From Syntrophomonadaceae bacterium (GTDB lineage Bacteria > Bacillota > Dethiobacteria > PWVN01), in NCBI GenBank assembly GCA_003561835.1, contig PWVN01000035.1, positions 1 to 8,623 of the forward strand: DNA of 8,623 nucleotides, read 5' to 3'. The translations under genes were made by a program, and so were the position numbers. The number at the start of each line of letters is the position of its first letter. Within the stretch, counting starts at the first letter, position 1. Shown here one piece after another: positions 1-6,278 of the stretch. The notes under the pieces are model-generated. The model had not been told where the DNA came from. It saw nothing but the letters and a program-made list of their open reading frames with translations, and searched no databases.

Positions 1-283
1 GGCTCCTTTCCCTGACGCCCTCCGGGAGGGACGCCGCAGCCAGCAGGGCCCGGATGTCCCGGAAGCTGCGGTGGGGTTGGGGGTCCGGGGGGAAGTTGAT
101 CTCCAGGGCGCAGGCGCCGACCCCTTTTTTGGAAACCCTTTTTACCTCCAGGGAGAGGCCGTCGATTTGCAAAGCGGCCAGTACCTTCCGCACCTCTGCC
201 AGGTCCGCTCCCAAATCCAGGAGGGCCCCCAGGGTCATGTCGCCGCTGATCCCGGCGTAGCAGTCAAGATACAGGAGGGTCAT
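1..283 (-). CDS. larC: LarC, nickel insertion protein for the nickel-pincer cofactor (N-terminal part, runs off the window)
   Basis: LarC is a CTP-dependent cyclometallase that inserts nickel into the pyridinium-3,5-bisthiocarboxylate mononucleotide, the last step in making the lactate racemase cofactor. About 94 codons are present. The protein opens MTLLYLDCYAGISGDM followed by TLGALLDLGAD, the characteristic N-terminus of this family (formerly DUF111), and later has an HRSFRDIRALL segment matching the family's histidine-containing HR..DI region. The ATG at 283 overlaps the larB stop codon (ATGA, 280-283), which suggests translational coupling and fixes the start. The gene continues beyond base 1, so the metal-handling and C-terminal parts cannot be judged. 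The reading frame is intact over the visible part. Family assignment is by recognition of the N-terminal motif; I am confident of it. Confidence 0.9.
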   Translation of the reverse strand, partial: MTLLYLDCYAGISGDMTLGALLDLGADLAEVRKVLAALQIDGLSLEVKRVSKKGVGACALEINFPPDPQPHRSFRDIRALLAAASLPEGVRERS

Positions 284-1041
284 GGCTGCAGGTCCTCCTT
301 CCGGTTGATGAGGGACGCCGCATATCCGGCCCCGAAGCCATTGTCGATATTGACCACCATAACCCCGGCGGCGCAGGAGTTCAGCATGGTCAGCAGGGGG
401 CTCAAACCCTGGAAATGGGCGCCGTAGCCGATGCTGGTGGGGACGGCCACCACAGGCCGGGCCACCATGCCCCCCACCACGCTGGGCAGGGCCCCTTCCA
501 TGCCCGCCACCACGATGAGGACGGCGGCCCCCTCCAGCTTGTCCCGGTTGCTCAGGAGGCGGTGGATGCCGGCCACCCCCACGTCGTAAAGCCTCTCTAC
601 CTGGTTTCCCATGACAGCGGCCGTGACGGCAGCCTCTTCCGCCACCGGCAGGTCCGCCGTCCCGGCAGAGATGACCAGGACCTTTCCCCGGCCCCGGATT
701 TCCAGGTCCCGGTGCAGGTAGAGGGTGCGGGAAGTGGGGTTGTAGGCGATGTCCGGCAGGTCCGCCTGCAAAGCCGCGTACACCTCTTCCCCGGCCCGGG
801 TGGCCAGCAGGTTCCGGTTGGTACCCGCCAGGCGGCAGGCAATTTCCCTGATCTGGGCCGTGCTCTTGCCGGGGCAGTAGATGACCTCGGGGAAGCCCTG
901 CCGCAGGCTGCGGTGGTTGTCCACCTTGGCGTAGCCCAGGTCCTCGTAGCCCAGGTGCTTCAGGGCCTTGAGGGCCTCCTCCGGGCTGGTGCTCCCCCGG
1001 GAAACCCGGGTCAGGAGTTCCTTGATATATTTTTCTTCCAT
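280..1041 (-). CDS. larB: LarB, nicotinate adenine dinucleotide carboxylase/hydrolase (nickel-pincer cofactor synthesis)
   Basis: LarB carboxylates nicotinic acid adenine dinucleotide and cleaves its phosphoanhydride to give pyridinium-3,5-biscarboxylate mononucleotide, which LarE then thiolates. From the ATG at 1041 the protein is 253 aa, usual for the family. An N-terminal region with the LRQGFPEVIY motif (about residues 46-55) is followed by a PurE-like domain beginning near VLVISAGTADLPVAEEA (121-137). SCAAG near the C-terminus contains Cys223, matching the catalytic cysteine of LarB that forms an adduct with the substrate pyridinium. The upstream histidine motif reads DNHR, where I recall DHHR in most homologs. 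A GTG at 1053 would add four residues, but the GAAGG sequence abuts it; the ATG at 1041 has GGGTGG 8 nt upstream and is preferred. It overlaps larC by 4 nt and is read from the promoter at 1083-1111. Confidence 0.93.
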   Translation of the reverse strand: MEEKYIKELLTRVSRGSTSPEEALKALKHLGYEDLGYAKVDNHRSLRQGFPEVIYCPGKSTAQIREIACRLAGTNRNLLATRAGEEVYAALQADLPDIAYNPTSRTLYLHRDLEIRGRGKVLVISAGTADLPVAEEAAVTAAVMGNQVERLYDVGVAGIHRLLSNRDKLEGAAVLIVVAGMEGALPSVVGGMVARPVVAVPTSIGYGAHFQGLSPLLTMLNSCAAGVMVVNIDNGFGAGYAASLINRKEDLQP

Positions 1042-1082
1042 GGCCTTTTCCACCCTTCGTATAAATGCCTGAATTATACTTA

Positions 1083-1111
1083 ATTATATTGATAAGGAAC
1101 GAGGACGTCAA
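1083..1111 (-). promoter_or_regulatory. Sigma-70/SigA-type promoter for larBC
   Basis: On the minus strand TTGACG (1111-1106) is separated by exactly 17 bases from a perfect TATAAT (1088-1083). The predicted transcription start is near 1076, giving a leader of about 35 nt before the larB ATG. A second TATAAT copy sits at 1078-1073 but lacks a matching -35. The promoter lies in the divergent gap between larB and tsaC, so a regulator bound here could affect both. I found no equally good promoter facing tsaC: TTGATA at 1089-1094 with TATGGG 18 bases later is only a weak candidate. Confidence 0.75.
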
Positions 1112-1196
1112 TTATGGGAAAATCGTGGCAGGGAGACCAGCATTTTCACCGGTATGGCAGGAATGGAAAAAATGCTGTCGAAAGGATAAAAGAAAC

Positions 1197-1210
1197 AGGC
1201 CAAAAGGCCT
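1197..1210. repeat. Small perfect hairpin (AGGCC-AAAA-GGCCT) ahead of tsaC
   Basis: A 5-bp stem with an AAAA loop ends 19 nt before the tsaC ATG, just upstream of its AGGAAAGG ribosome binding site (1219-1226). There is no following T-run, so it is not a terminator. In RNA it could influence ribosome access to tsaC, but it is short and may be chance in GC-rich DNA. Confidence 0.3.
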
Positions 1211-1229
1211 GGCGGCAGGAAAGGGCGCC

Positions 1230-2279
1230 ATGACAAAAACCCTCTATCTCAAGGTAACGGACCCCCAAAAGGACAGGGAAACGATTCGCCGGGCAGCCCG
1301 CCTTCTGCAGGAAGGGGCGCTGGTGGCCTTTCCCACGGAGACGGTGTACGGCCTGGGGGCCAATGCCCTGGACCGCCAGGCCGTGGAGGCCATCTACGCC
1401 GCCAAGGGCCGGCCCCTGGACAACCCCATGATCGTTCACATCGCCGCCCTTAAGGAATTGGGGCGGGTGTGCCGGACGGTTTCCCCTTTGGCCCGGACCC
1501 TGGCTGATCGCTTCTGGCCCGGACCCCTGACCCTGGTGCTGCCGGCCGGGAACGCCATCCTCTCCGTGGTCACCGGCGGCCTGGCCACCGTGGCCGTCCG
1601 CATTCCCGACCACCCCGTAGCCCTGGCCCTCCTTCAGGAAGCCGGGGTCCCGGTGGCAGCCCCCAGCGCCAACCGCTCCGGCAGGCCCAGCCCCACCCGG
1701 GCGGAACATGTCCTGGAGGACTTGGAGGGGCAAATTGCCGCCCTGGTGGATGGGGGACCCTGCCCCGTGGGGGTGGAGTCCACCGTTTTGGACATGAGCG
1801 GCCCGGTGCCTCGCATCCTTCGCCCCGGAGGGGTATCCCTGGAAGCCCTGCGGGAGGTGCTGCCGGAAGTGATGCCTCCCCGGGACGGACCCCTTCTCCG
1901 CGGCGAAACCCCCGCCTCCCCCGGCATGAAATACCGCCATTACGCTCCCCGGGCCCCCCTGTACCTCCTGGAGGGGAAGGAGCAGGCCGTGCGCCGGGAG
2001 CTAATCCGGCTGTGCCGCCGCTATCGCCTGCAGGGTTTGAAGGTGGGCCTCCTGACCGCAGCCCCCTTCGAGGCCGTCGACGGGAGTTTGGCCCTGGACC
2101 TGGGGGGCAGGAAGGACCCGGGGGCTGCCGCCAGTCTCCTCTTTGCCGCCCTGCGGCAGATGGATGCGGCGGGGGTGGAGGTCATTCTGGCCGAGGGCAT
2201 CCCGGAGGAAGGCCTGGGTCTGGCCGTCATGAACCGACTGCGGAAAGCGGCAGGGGAAAATATCCTTCTGTGCGACTAG
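1230..2279 (+). CDS. tsaC: L-threonylcarbamoyladenylate synthase, long Sua5-type TsaC
   Basis: This enzyme makes threonylcarbamoyl-AMP from threonine, bicarbonate and ATP; TsaD with TsaB/TsaE then transfers the group to A37 of ANN-decoding tRNAs (t6A). The 349-aa product has the YrdC/Sua5 fold motifs in order: FPTETVYGLGANA (34-46), KGRP..NPMIVH (59-70), PGPLTLVL (97-104), RIPDHP (124-129), APSANRSGRPSPT (144-156), GVESTV (181-186) and RPGG (198-201). The linker SPGMKYRHYAP (230-240) and a C-terminal Rossmann-like domain of about 105 aa mark it as the long Sua5 form, not the short YrdC form. The ATG at 1230 follows AGGAAAGG (1219-1226). The frame stays open upstream to 1065, but that stretch overlaps the larBC promoter and has no family similarity, so it is not coding. 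First gene of the probable tsaC-ywlE-rpiB-glyA-comEB operon. Confidence 0.96.
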   Translation: MTKTLYLKVTDPQKDRETIRRAARLLQEGALVAFPTETVYGLGANALDRQAVEAIYAAKGRPLDNPMIVHIAALKELGRVCRTVSPLARTLADRFWPGPLTLVLPAGNAILSVVTGGLATVAVRIPDHPVALALLQEAGVPVAAPSANRSGRPSPTRAEHVLEDLEGQIAALVDGGPCPVGVESTVLDMSGPVPRILRPGGVSLEALREVLPEVMPPRDGPLLRGETPASPGMKYRHYAPRAPLYLLEGKEQAVRRELIRLCRRYRLQGLKVGLLTAAPFEAVDGSLALDLGGRKDPGAAASLLFAALRQMDAAGVEVILAEGIPEEGLGLAVMNRLRKAAGENILLCD

Positions 2280-2283
2280 AGGA

Positions 2284-2314
2284 ATATTTCCCGGGAAATA
2301 TGTCGAATGCATTC
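2284..2314. repeat. Two adjacent perfect palindromes between tsaC and ywlE
   Basis: ATATTTCCCGGGAAATAT (2284-2301) is an 18-bp perfect inverted repeat with no loop, and GAATGCATTC (2305-2314) is a second perfect palindrome 3 bases later. They fill much of the 67-nt gap, the largest gap among the first five genes of the cluster. Perfect loop-free symmetry suits a dimeric DNA-binding protein better than an RNA hairpin. A TAAAAT box at 2322-2327 follows, but no -35 is suitably placed, so an internal promoter is not demonstrated. Confidence 0.55.
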
Positions 2315-2346
2315 CCAAGGATAAAATTGCATTGGAGGAGGAGACT

Positions 2347-2814
2347 ATGAGCAAGACGGTTCTGCTGGTATGCACCGGAAATCCCTGCCGCAGCGTGATG
2401 GCCCAGGGTATTTTGCAGGATCTCCTCAAAGAAATGGGAGAGGAGGATTCCCTGCAGGTCATTTCCGCCGGGGTGGCCGCCGCCCTGGGGGGGGAGGCTT
2501 CCGAGGAGGCCATGCTGGTCCTGGAAGAACGGGGGGCGGAATTGGGCAGGCATCGCTCCCGGCCGGTGACGCAAAACCTCCTGGCTCAAGCCAACCTGGT
2601 CCTTACCATGACCAAAAGCCAGCGAGACCTCATCCAACGCCTCTATCCCGGGGAAGGGAAAAAAGTTTTCTGCCTGAAGGAGTATGTGGATGAACAGGGG
2701 GACATCGAAGACCCCATCGGCATGCCGGTGGCAGCCTACCGCAAGACGGCCAGGCAGCTGGAGCGGCTCCTCCTGAAGGCGGCAAAAAAAATATTACGGG
2801 ACATGGAAGACTGA
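2347..2814 (+). CDS. ywlE: Low-molecular-weight protein phosphatase, YwlE-like (protein arginine or tyrosine phosphatase)
   Basis: This is a 155-aa LMW-PTP family phosphatase. The phosphate-binding CX5R loop is CTGNPCRS with nucleophile Cys9 and Arg15, and the general-acid Asp122 lies in an EDP motif (121-123). Gene order (after tsaC, before rpiB) matches Bacillus ywlE, whose product removes phosphate from phospho-arginine placed on proteins by McsB. In YwlE the residue after GN is Thr11, which sets arginine specificity, while tyrosine-specific members have Ile or Leu. Here it is Pro13, so the substrate is uncertain, and the residue after CRS is Val where Pro is usual. The ATG at 2347 has GGAGGAGGAG (2334-2343) ahead of it; an upstream in-frame TTG at 2332 would overlap this site and is rejected. 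Probably co-transcribed with rpiB, which starts 20 nt after it. Confidence 0.9.
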   Translation: MSKTVLLVCTGNPCRSVMAQGILQDLLKEMGEEDSLQVISAGVAAALGGEASEEAMLVLEERGAELGRHRSRPVTQNLLAQANLVLTMTKSQRDLIQRLYPGEGKKVFCLKEYVDEQGDIEDPIGMPVAAYRKTARQLERLLLKAAKKILRDMED

Positions 2815-2834
2815 AGGGGACGGAGGGAAGGAAC

Positions 2835-3317
2835 ATGGACATTGCAATTGCTGCTGACCATGCCGGCTATCACCTGAAGGAACTCCTCAAGAGGGAAATG
2901 GGAAAACGGGGGCACCACCTGGAGGACCTGGGGACCTTTTCCAGCCAATCCACCGACTACCCGGATTTTGCCCGCAAGGCGGCGGAAGCTGTGGCTGCCG
3001 GCCGGTTCCCTCTGGGTATCGTTATTTGCGGCACGGGGATCGGGGTTTCCATTACGGCCAACAAGGTCCCCGGCATCCGGGCGGCCCTGTGCAACGAACT
3101 CTACTCGGCCCAGCTTTCCCGGGAGCACAACAATGCCAATATTTTGGCCATGGGCAGCAGGATCGTGGGGCCGGGCCTGGCCTTCAGGATTGTGGAGGCC
3201 TTCATCAATACCGATTTCAGCGGCGGCAGGCATGCCGGGCGTCTGGAAAAAATCCGGCAGCTGGAAGGCCGCTACGCGGGAGAGAGGACCCGGGAGGAAC
3301 CGGGCAGCGGCTGCTAA
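2835..3317 (+). CDS. rpiB: Ribose-5-phosphate isomerase B
   Basis: RpiB interconverts ribulose 5-phosphate and ribose 5-phosphate in the non-oxidative pentose phosphate pathway, supplying ribose for nucleotides. The 160-aa protein begins MDIAIAADHAGY with the substrate-binding ADH (7-9). It carries ICGTGIG (64-70) with catalytic base Cys65, the anion-hole GTGIG loop, and REHNNANILAMG (96-107) with His98, which helps ring opening. Near the C-terminus GGRHAGRLEKI (130-140) carries the phosphate-binding residues. It ends with a short charged tail of about 15 residues beyond the usual end, without an identifiable domain. The start is preceded by GGAGG (2822-2826) 8 nt before the ATG. The gene lies 20 nt after ywlE and 15 nt before glyA, consistent with an operon. 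A LacA/B or allose-specific isomerase is unlikely in this context. Confidence 0.95.
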   Translation: MDIAIAADHAGYHLKELLKREMGKRGHHLEDLGTFSSQSTDYPDFARKAAEAVAAGRFPLGIVICGTGIGVSITANKVPGIRAALCNELYSAQLSREHNNANILAMGSRIVGPGLAFRIVEAFINTDFSGGRHAGRLEKIRQLEGRYAGERTREEPGSGC

Positions 3318-3332
3318 AAGGAGGCGATGGTT

Positions 3333-4574
3333 GTGTCCACACTACACCTGGTGGACCCGGAGATTCATGCCTTGATCGAGGAAGAAAAAAAGCGGCAGCA
3401 TGCCCGCCTGGAGTTGATCGCTTCCGAGAACTATGCCAGCCAGGCCGTCCTGGAAGCCCAGGCCAGCGTCTTGACCAACAAATACGCCGAAGGCTACCCC
3501 CAAAACCGTTTCTACAAGGGCTGCGAGTATGTGGATGAGGTGGAGGAACTGGCCATCGCCCGGGCCAAAAAACTTTTTGGCGGCGATCATGTCAACGTAC
3601 AGCCCCATGCCGGGGCCCCGGCCAACCTGGCCGTCTATGCCGCCTGCCTGCAGCCCGGCGATGTCATTTTGGGTATGAGCCTGAGCCACGGGGGCCACCT
3701 GACCCACGGCAGCCCGGTCAGCATTTCCGGAAAGTACTTCCGGGCCTTCAGCTACGGCGTTGACCGGGATACGGGCCTCCTGGACTACGACCAGCTCCTG
3801 GACCAGGCCAAAAAGCACCACCCCCGCCTGATTATCGCCGGGGCCAGTTCCTACCCCCGAATCATCGACTTCGCCCGTTTCCGCCGGGTGGCCGACGAGG
3901 TGGGGGCTTACCTCCTGGTGGACATGGCCCACATCGCCGGCCTGGTGGCAGCGGGCCTCCATCCCGACCCCGTTCCCCTGGCGGACTACGTCACCAGCAC
4001 CACCCACAAGACCTTGCGGGGACCCAGGGGGGGCTTTATCATCTGCCGCAAGGAATATGCCCGGGCCATCGACCGGGCCCTCTTCCCCGGCATCCAGGGA
4101 GGCCCCCTCATGCATACCATCGCCGCCAAGGCCGTGGCCTTCCGGGAAGCCCTGCAGCCCGAATTCGCCGCCTACCAGGAGCAGGTGGTCAAAAACGCCG
4201 CCGCCCTGGCCGCCGCCCTCATGGGCGAGGGCTTCCGGCTGGTCTCCGGCGGTACCGACAACCACCTGCTGCTCCTGGACCTGCGGGAGGCGAAGATCAG
4301 CGGCGCCGCCGCGGCGGATCGGCTGGACGACCTGGGCATTACCACCAACAAAAATACCATCCCCTTCGACCCCAGCAGCCCCCTGGTCACCAGCGGCCTG
4401 CGCCTGGGCACCCCCGCTGTCACCTCCCGGGGGATGGTGGAGACGGACATGGCCCTCATCGCCGGGATTATCAAGGAAGGCCTGCAGGAGGGCCTGACGA
4501 AGGAGGGCAGGGAGGACTTGAGAAAGAAGGTCAGGGCCCTGACCCGGCGCTATCCCCTGTACCGGGAAATTTGA
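3333..4574 (+). CDS. glyA: Serine hydroxymethyltransferase
   Basis: GlyA is a PLP enzyme converting serine and tetrahydrofolate to glycine and 5,10-methylene-THF, the main one-carbon supply. From GTG 3333 it is 413 aa, normal length. Visible residues include YAEGYP with Glu53 (51-56), Tyr61, HGGHLTHG with PLP-stacking His122 (119-126), VDMAH with Asp197/His200, the PLP lysine Lys226 in THKT, and the carboxylate-binding Arg357 in TSGLRLG. The numbering coincides with the Bacillus stearothermophilus enzyme as I remember it. The PLP-phosphate loop is PHAGAPAN (91-98), with Ala93 and Pro96 where Ser and Gln are usual, and NRFYKG replaces the usual KRYYGG. An ATG at 3327 is only 2 nt after AGGAGG (3319-3324); the in-frame GTG at 3333 gives 8-nt spacing and is preferred. 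Follows rpiB by 15 nt. Confidence 0.96.
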   Translation: MSTLHLVDPEIHALIEEEKKRQHARLELIASENYASQAVLEAQASVLTNKYAEGYPQNRFYKGCEYVDEVEELAIARAKKLFGGDHVNVQPHAGAPANLAVYAACLQPGDVILGMSLSHGGHLTHGSPVSISGKYFRAFSYGVDRDTGLLDYDQLLDQAKKHHPRLIIAGASSYPRIIDFARFRRVADEVGAYLLVDMAHIAGLVAAGLHPDPVPLADYVTSTTHKTLRGPRGGFIICRKEYARAIDRALFPGIQGGPLMHTIAAKAVAFREALQPEFAAYQEQVVKNAAALAAALMGEGFRLVSGGTDNHLLLLDLREAKISGAAAADRLDDLGITTNKNTIPFDPSSPLVTSGLRLGTPAVTSRGMVETDMALIAGIIKEGLQEGLTKEGREDLRKKVRALTRRYPLYREI

Positions 4575-4589
4575 CTTTGGAGGTTGAGT

Positions 4590-5045
4590 ATGAGCAAAAA
4601 GAGACCCAGTTGGGATGATATCTTCATGCAAAAAGCCCGCATCATGGCCAGCCGCTCCTCCTGTCTCCGGCGCCAGGTGGGGGCTGTCATCGTTTTAAAC
4701 AACCGGGAGATTGCCTCGGGCTACAACGGCTCTGTGGCCGGCACGCCCCACTGTGAGGAAGTGGGCTGCAAACGTGAAGAGCTCAATATCCCTTCGGGGG
4801 AACGCCAGGAAATCTGCCGCGCCATCCATGCGGAACAAAACGCCATTCTTCAGTGTGCCCTCACAGGGGTGATCCCCACCGGGGGCACCCTGTACACCAC
4901 CTGCCAGCCCTGTGTCACCTGCGCCAAGCTTATCGCCAACGTGGGCATCAAGCGCATCGTCTTCGAAGGGGTTTATCCCGATTCCCTGGCCAGGGAGATC
5001 CTCAAAGAGGCCGGCATAACCCTGGAAAGCTACCCCCAGGCCTAG
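4590..5045 (+). CDS. comEB: Deoxycytidylate (dCMP) deaminase, ComEB type
   Basis: This zinc enzyme deaminates dCMP to dUMP, the precursor of dTMP. The 151-aa protein starts MSKKRPSWDDIFM and has the family segment SCLRRQVGAVIV (24-35), then GTPHC (51-55), which supplies ligands for a second zinc in dCMP deaminases. The catalytic zinc motif is HAE (His80, Glu82 as proton shuttle) with PCVTC (107-111). The ATG at 4590 is 6 nt after GGAGG (4579-4583); a TTG at 4584 in frame lacks proper spacing. It follows glyA by 15 nt. The pairing is meaningful: GlyA gives methylene-THF and this enzyme gives dUMP, both consumed by thymidylate synthase. In many Firmicutes upp lies between glyA and comEB, but not here. 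A late-competence role, as the ComEB name implies, is not supported by anything visible. Confidence 0.95.
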   Translation: MSKKRPSWDDIFMQKARIMASRSSCLRRQVGAVIVLNNREIASGYNGSVAGTPHCEEVGCKREELNIPSGERQEICRAIHAEQNAILQCALTGVIPTGGTLYTTCQPCVTCAKLIANVGIKRIVFEGVYPDSLAREILKEAGITLESYPQA

Positions 5046-5101
5046 CCGGGAAAAGGCCCCGCCTGGAAAACTTTTATTTCAATCGCAAAGGTGGTTACGC
5101 G

Positions 5102-6130
5102 GTGGAAGTCGGAACGTTAACGGGCCGGGGCCGGGGCCTTTACCTGTCCCTTTTGCTCAGTTTGATCTCCATAGGGGCCCTTCTCTACTACACCTGGGAG
5201 GAAGATACCCTGGCCAGCCTGGAACTCCTGAACCCCTGGGGGCTTATGTCCGCCTTCCTCCTGGTCTTGTGCCTGTGGCTGGTGGAGGGGTTCCGCATCA
5301 TATTCCTCCTCAAGGCCGTAGGCTCCACTGTGCAGCTGCCCCTCTTTTTTTCTTCCCGGGTTTTTCTCATCACCTTTTTTTGTGCCGGCATCACCCCCTG
5401 GGCCCTGGGAGAGTGGCCCGCCCACATCCTGGCCTTAAGCCGCCAAAACGTACCTCCCGGTGAGGCCGCCGCCGCCACCCTGCTGCGCTCCCTCTACACC
5501 AAGGCCCTCTTCGTCGTCTTATCCGGGTTTATCATCTTCTTCTCCGGCAGCCTGGGGGTCAAGGCCTCCACAGGGCGGATCTTCCAGGGGGCCTTTCTGG
5601 CTGTAGCCATCAGCTCCTTCGCTTACTTCCTGGTCATCCTCAAGCCGGGCATGGTGGTCTTCTTGCTGTCCCTGCTGCAGCGTTTTGCCCTGACCCGCCA
5701 CCTTTACGAGGGAAACAAAGGCGTGGCCCGCTTTCTTAGGACCCTTCTTTCGGAAACCCGGCGGTTCCGCACCAGCCTCAAGCATGTCTGGCGGCGGGGC
5801 CCCCTGTGGCTCTTCCTGCCCCTGTTTTTCTCCATCCTCTACTGGCTCCTCTACTTCAGCATCGCCCCCGTAATCCTCTGGAGCTTCGGCATGGACCCCC
5901 CCTATCTGATTGCCATCAGCTGGCAGGTGATGATCTTTTTGATCCTCTCCTACGTGCCCCTTCCCGGGGGCAGCGGCGCCGCCGAATTCAGCGCCGCCAC
6001 CCTCTTCGTCAGCTTTGTCCCCTCCCCCTTCATCGGCATATTTATCGCCGCCTGGCGCTTCTTCACTTACTACCTGACCCTCTTTTTCGGCGGCCTGGCC
6101 TTTTTCTCCTTCATCCGCCATCACCGCTGA
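5102..6130 (+). CDS. Multi-pass membrane protein of the LPG synthase TM / flippase-like (UPF0104, YbhN/AglD) family
   Basis: A 342-aa hydrophobic protein with about eight to nine likely transmembrane segments (roughly 12-30, 47-70, 82-104, 132-150, 162-190, 234-260, 265-285, 298-315, 317-337). The motif PLPGGSGAAE (286-295), directly after a membrane segment, is the signature of the flippase-like domain also forming the membrane half of MprF lysylphosphatidylglycerol synthase. The soluble aminoacyl-transferase domain of MprF is absent, so it may move or bind a lipid or polyprenyl-linked substrate; the substrate is unknown. A basic loop (about 208-232, rich in Arg and Lys) probably faces the cytoplasm. 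The GTG at 5102 follows AAAGGTGG (5087-5094) by 7 nt; the frame stays open further upstream only by overlapping comEB. It starts 56 nt after comEB with no terminator between, so it may be the last gene of the operon. Confidence 0.85.
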   Translation: MEVGTLTGRGRGLYLSLLLSLISIGALLYYTWEEDTLASLELLNPWGLMSAFLLVLCLWLVEGFRIIFLLKAVGSTVQLPLFFSSRVFLITFFCAGITPWALGEWPAHILALSRQNVPPGEAAAATLLRSLYTKALFVVLSGFIIFFSGSLGVKASTGRIFQGAFLAVAISSFAYFLVILKPGMVVFLLSLLQRFALTRHLYEGNKGVARFLRTLLSETRRFRTSLKHVWRRGPLWLFLPLFFSILYWLLYFSIAPVILWSFGMDPPYLIAISWQVMIFLILSYVPLPGGSGAAEFSAATLFVSFVPSPFIGIFIAAWRFFTYYLTLFFGGLAFFSFIRHHR

Positions 6131-6183
6131 GAAAGCCCTGCCCGCTCCCCGGGCCTTTGCCTGGGCCGAAAGCAATCCCTCGC

Positions 6184-6249
6184 ATACGCTGCCTGGCGCT
6201 GCTCTTATACTGCTTACACTGGCTTACACTGACTGCACTGCCTACACTG
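6184..6249. repeat. Phased array of short CTG-ending units upstream of the thiolase gene
   Basis: Five 8-base units fitting YTRYACTG lie in tandem: TTATACTG (6205), TTACACTG (6214), TTACACTG (6224), CTGCACTG (6233) and CTACACTG (6242). Two degenerate units, ATACGCTG (6184) and TGGCGCTG (6194), precede them. The CTG ends fall at 6191, 6201, 6212, 6221, 6231, 6240 and 6249, i.e. steps of 10, 11, 9, 10, 9 and 9, close to one DNA helical turn. The array ends about 30 bp before the putative -35. It could be a phased activator or bending site, or a decaying minisatellite. Confidence 0.6.
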
Positions 6250-6278
6250 ACTTATCCCAATCCTTCCCGCTCTTCCCC

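Noticed and set aside
415..1083. Open frame of 222 codons on the plus strand across larB
   Set aside because: Antisense to larB, whose conserved LarB motifs show the minus strand is coding.
1065..1229. 55-codon N-terminal extension of tsaC
   Set aside because: The frame is open, but it overlaps the larBC promoter, has no TsaC similarity, and the ATG at 1230 has a good ribosome binding site and the normal family start.
3342..4631. Long open frame of 429 codons on the minus strand
   Set aside because: It lies wholly antisense to the well-conserved glyA and the start of comEB, has Gly/Gln/Val-rich composition typical of antisense frames in GC-rich DNA, and matches no family.
4853..5101. N-terminal extension of the flippase-like protein into comEB
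   Set aside because: This part is an alternative frame of the dCMP deaminase gene; the hydrophobic family sequence begins at GTG 5102 with its own ribosome binding site.
6131..6160. Terminator after the membrane protein gene
   Set aside because: GCCCG/CGGGC (6140-6154) forms only a 5-bp stem and is followed by CTTTGCC, with no T-run; too weak to call.
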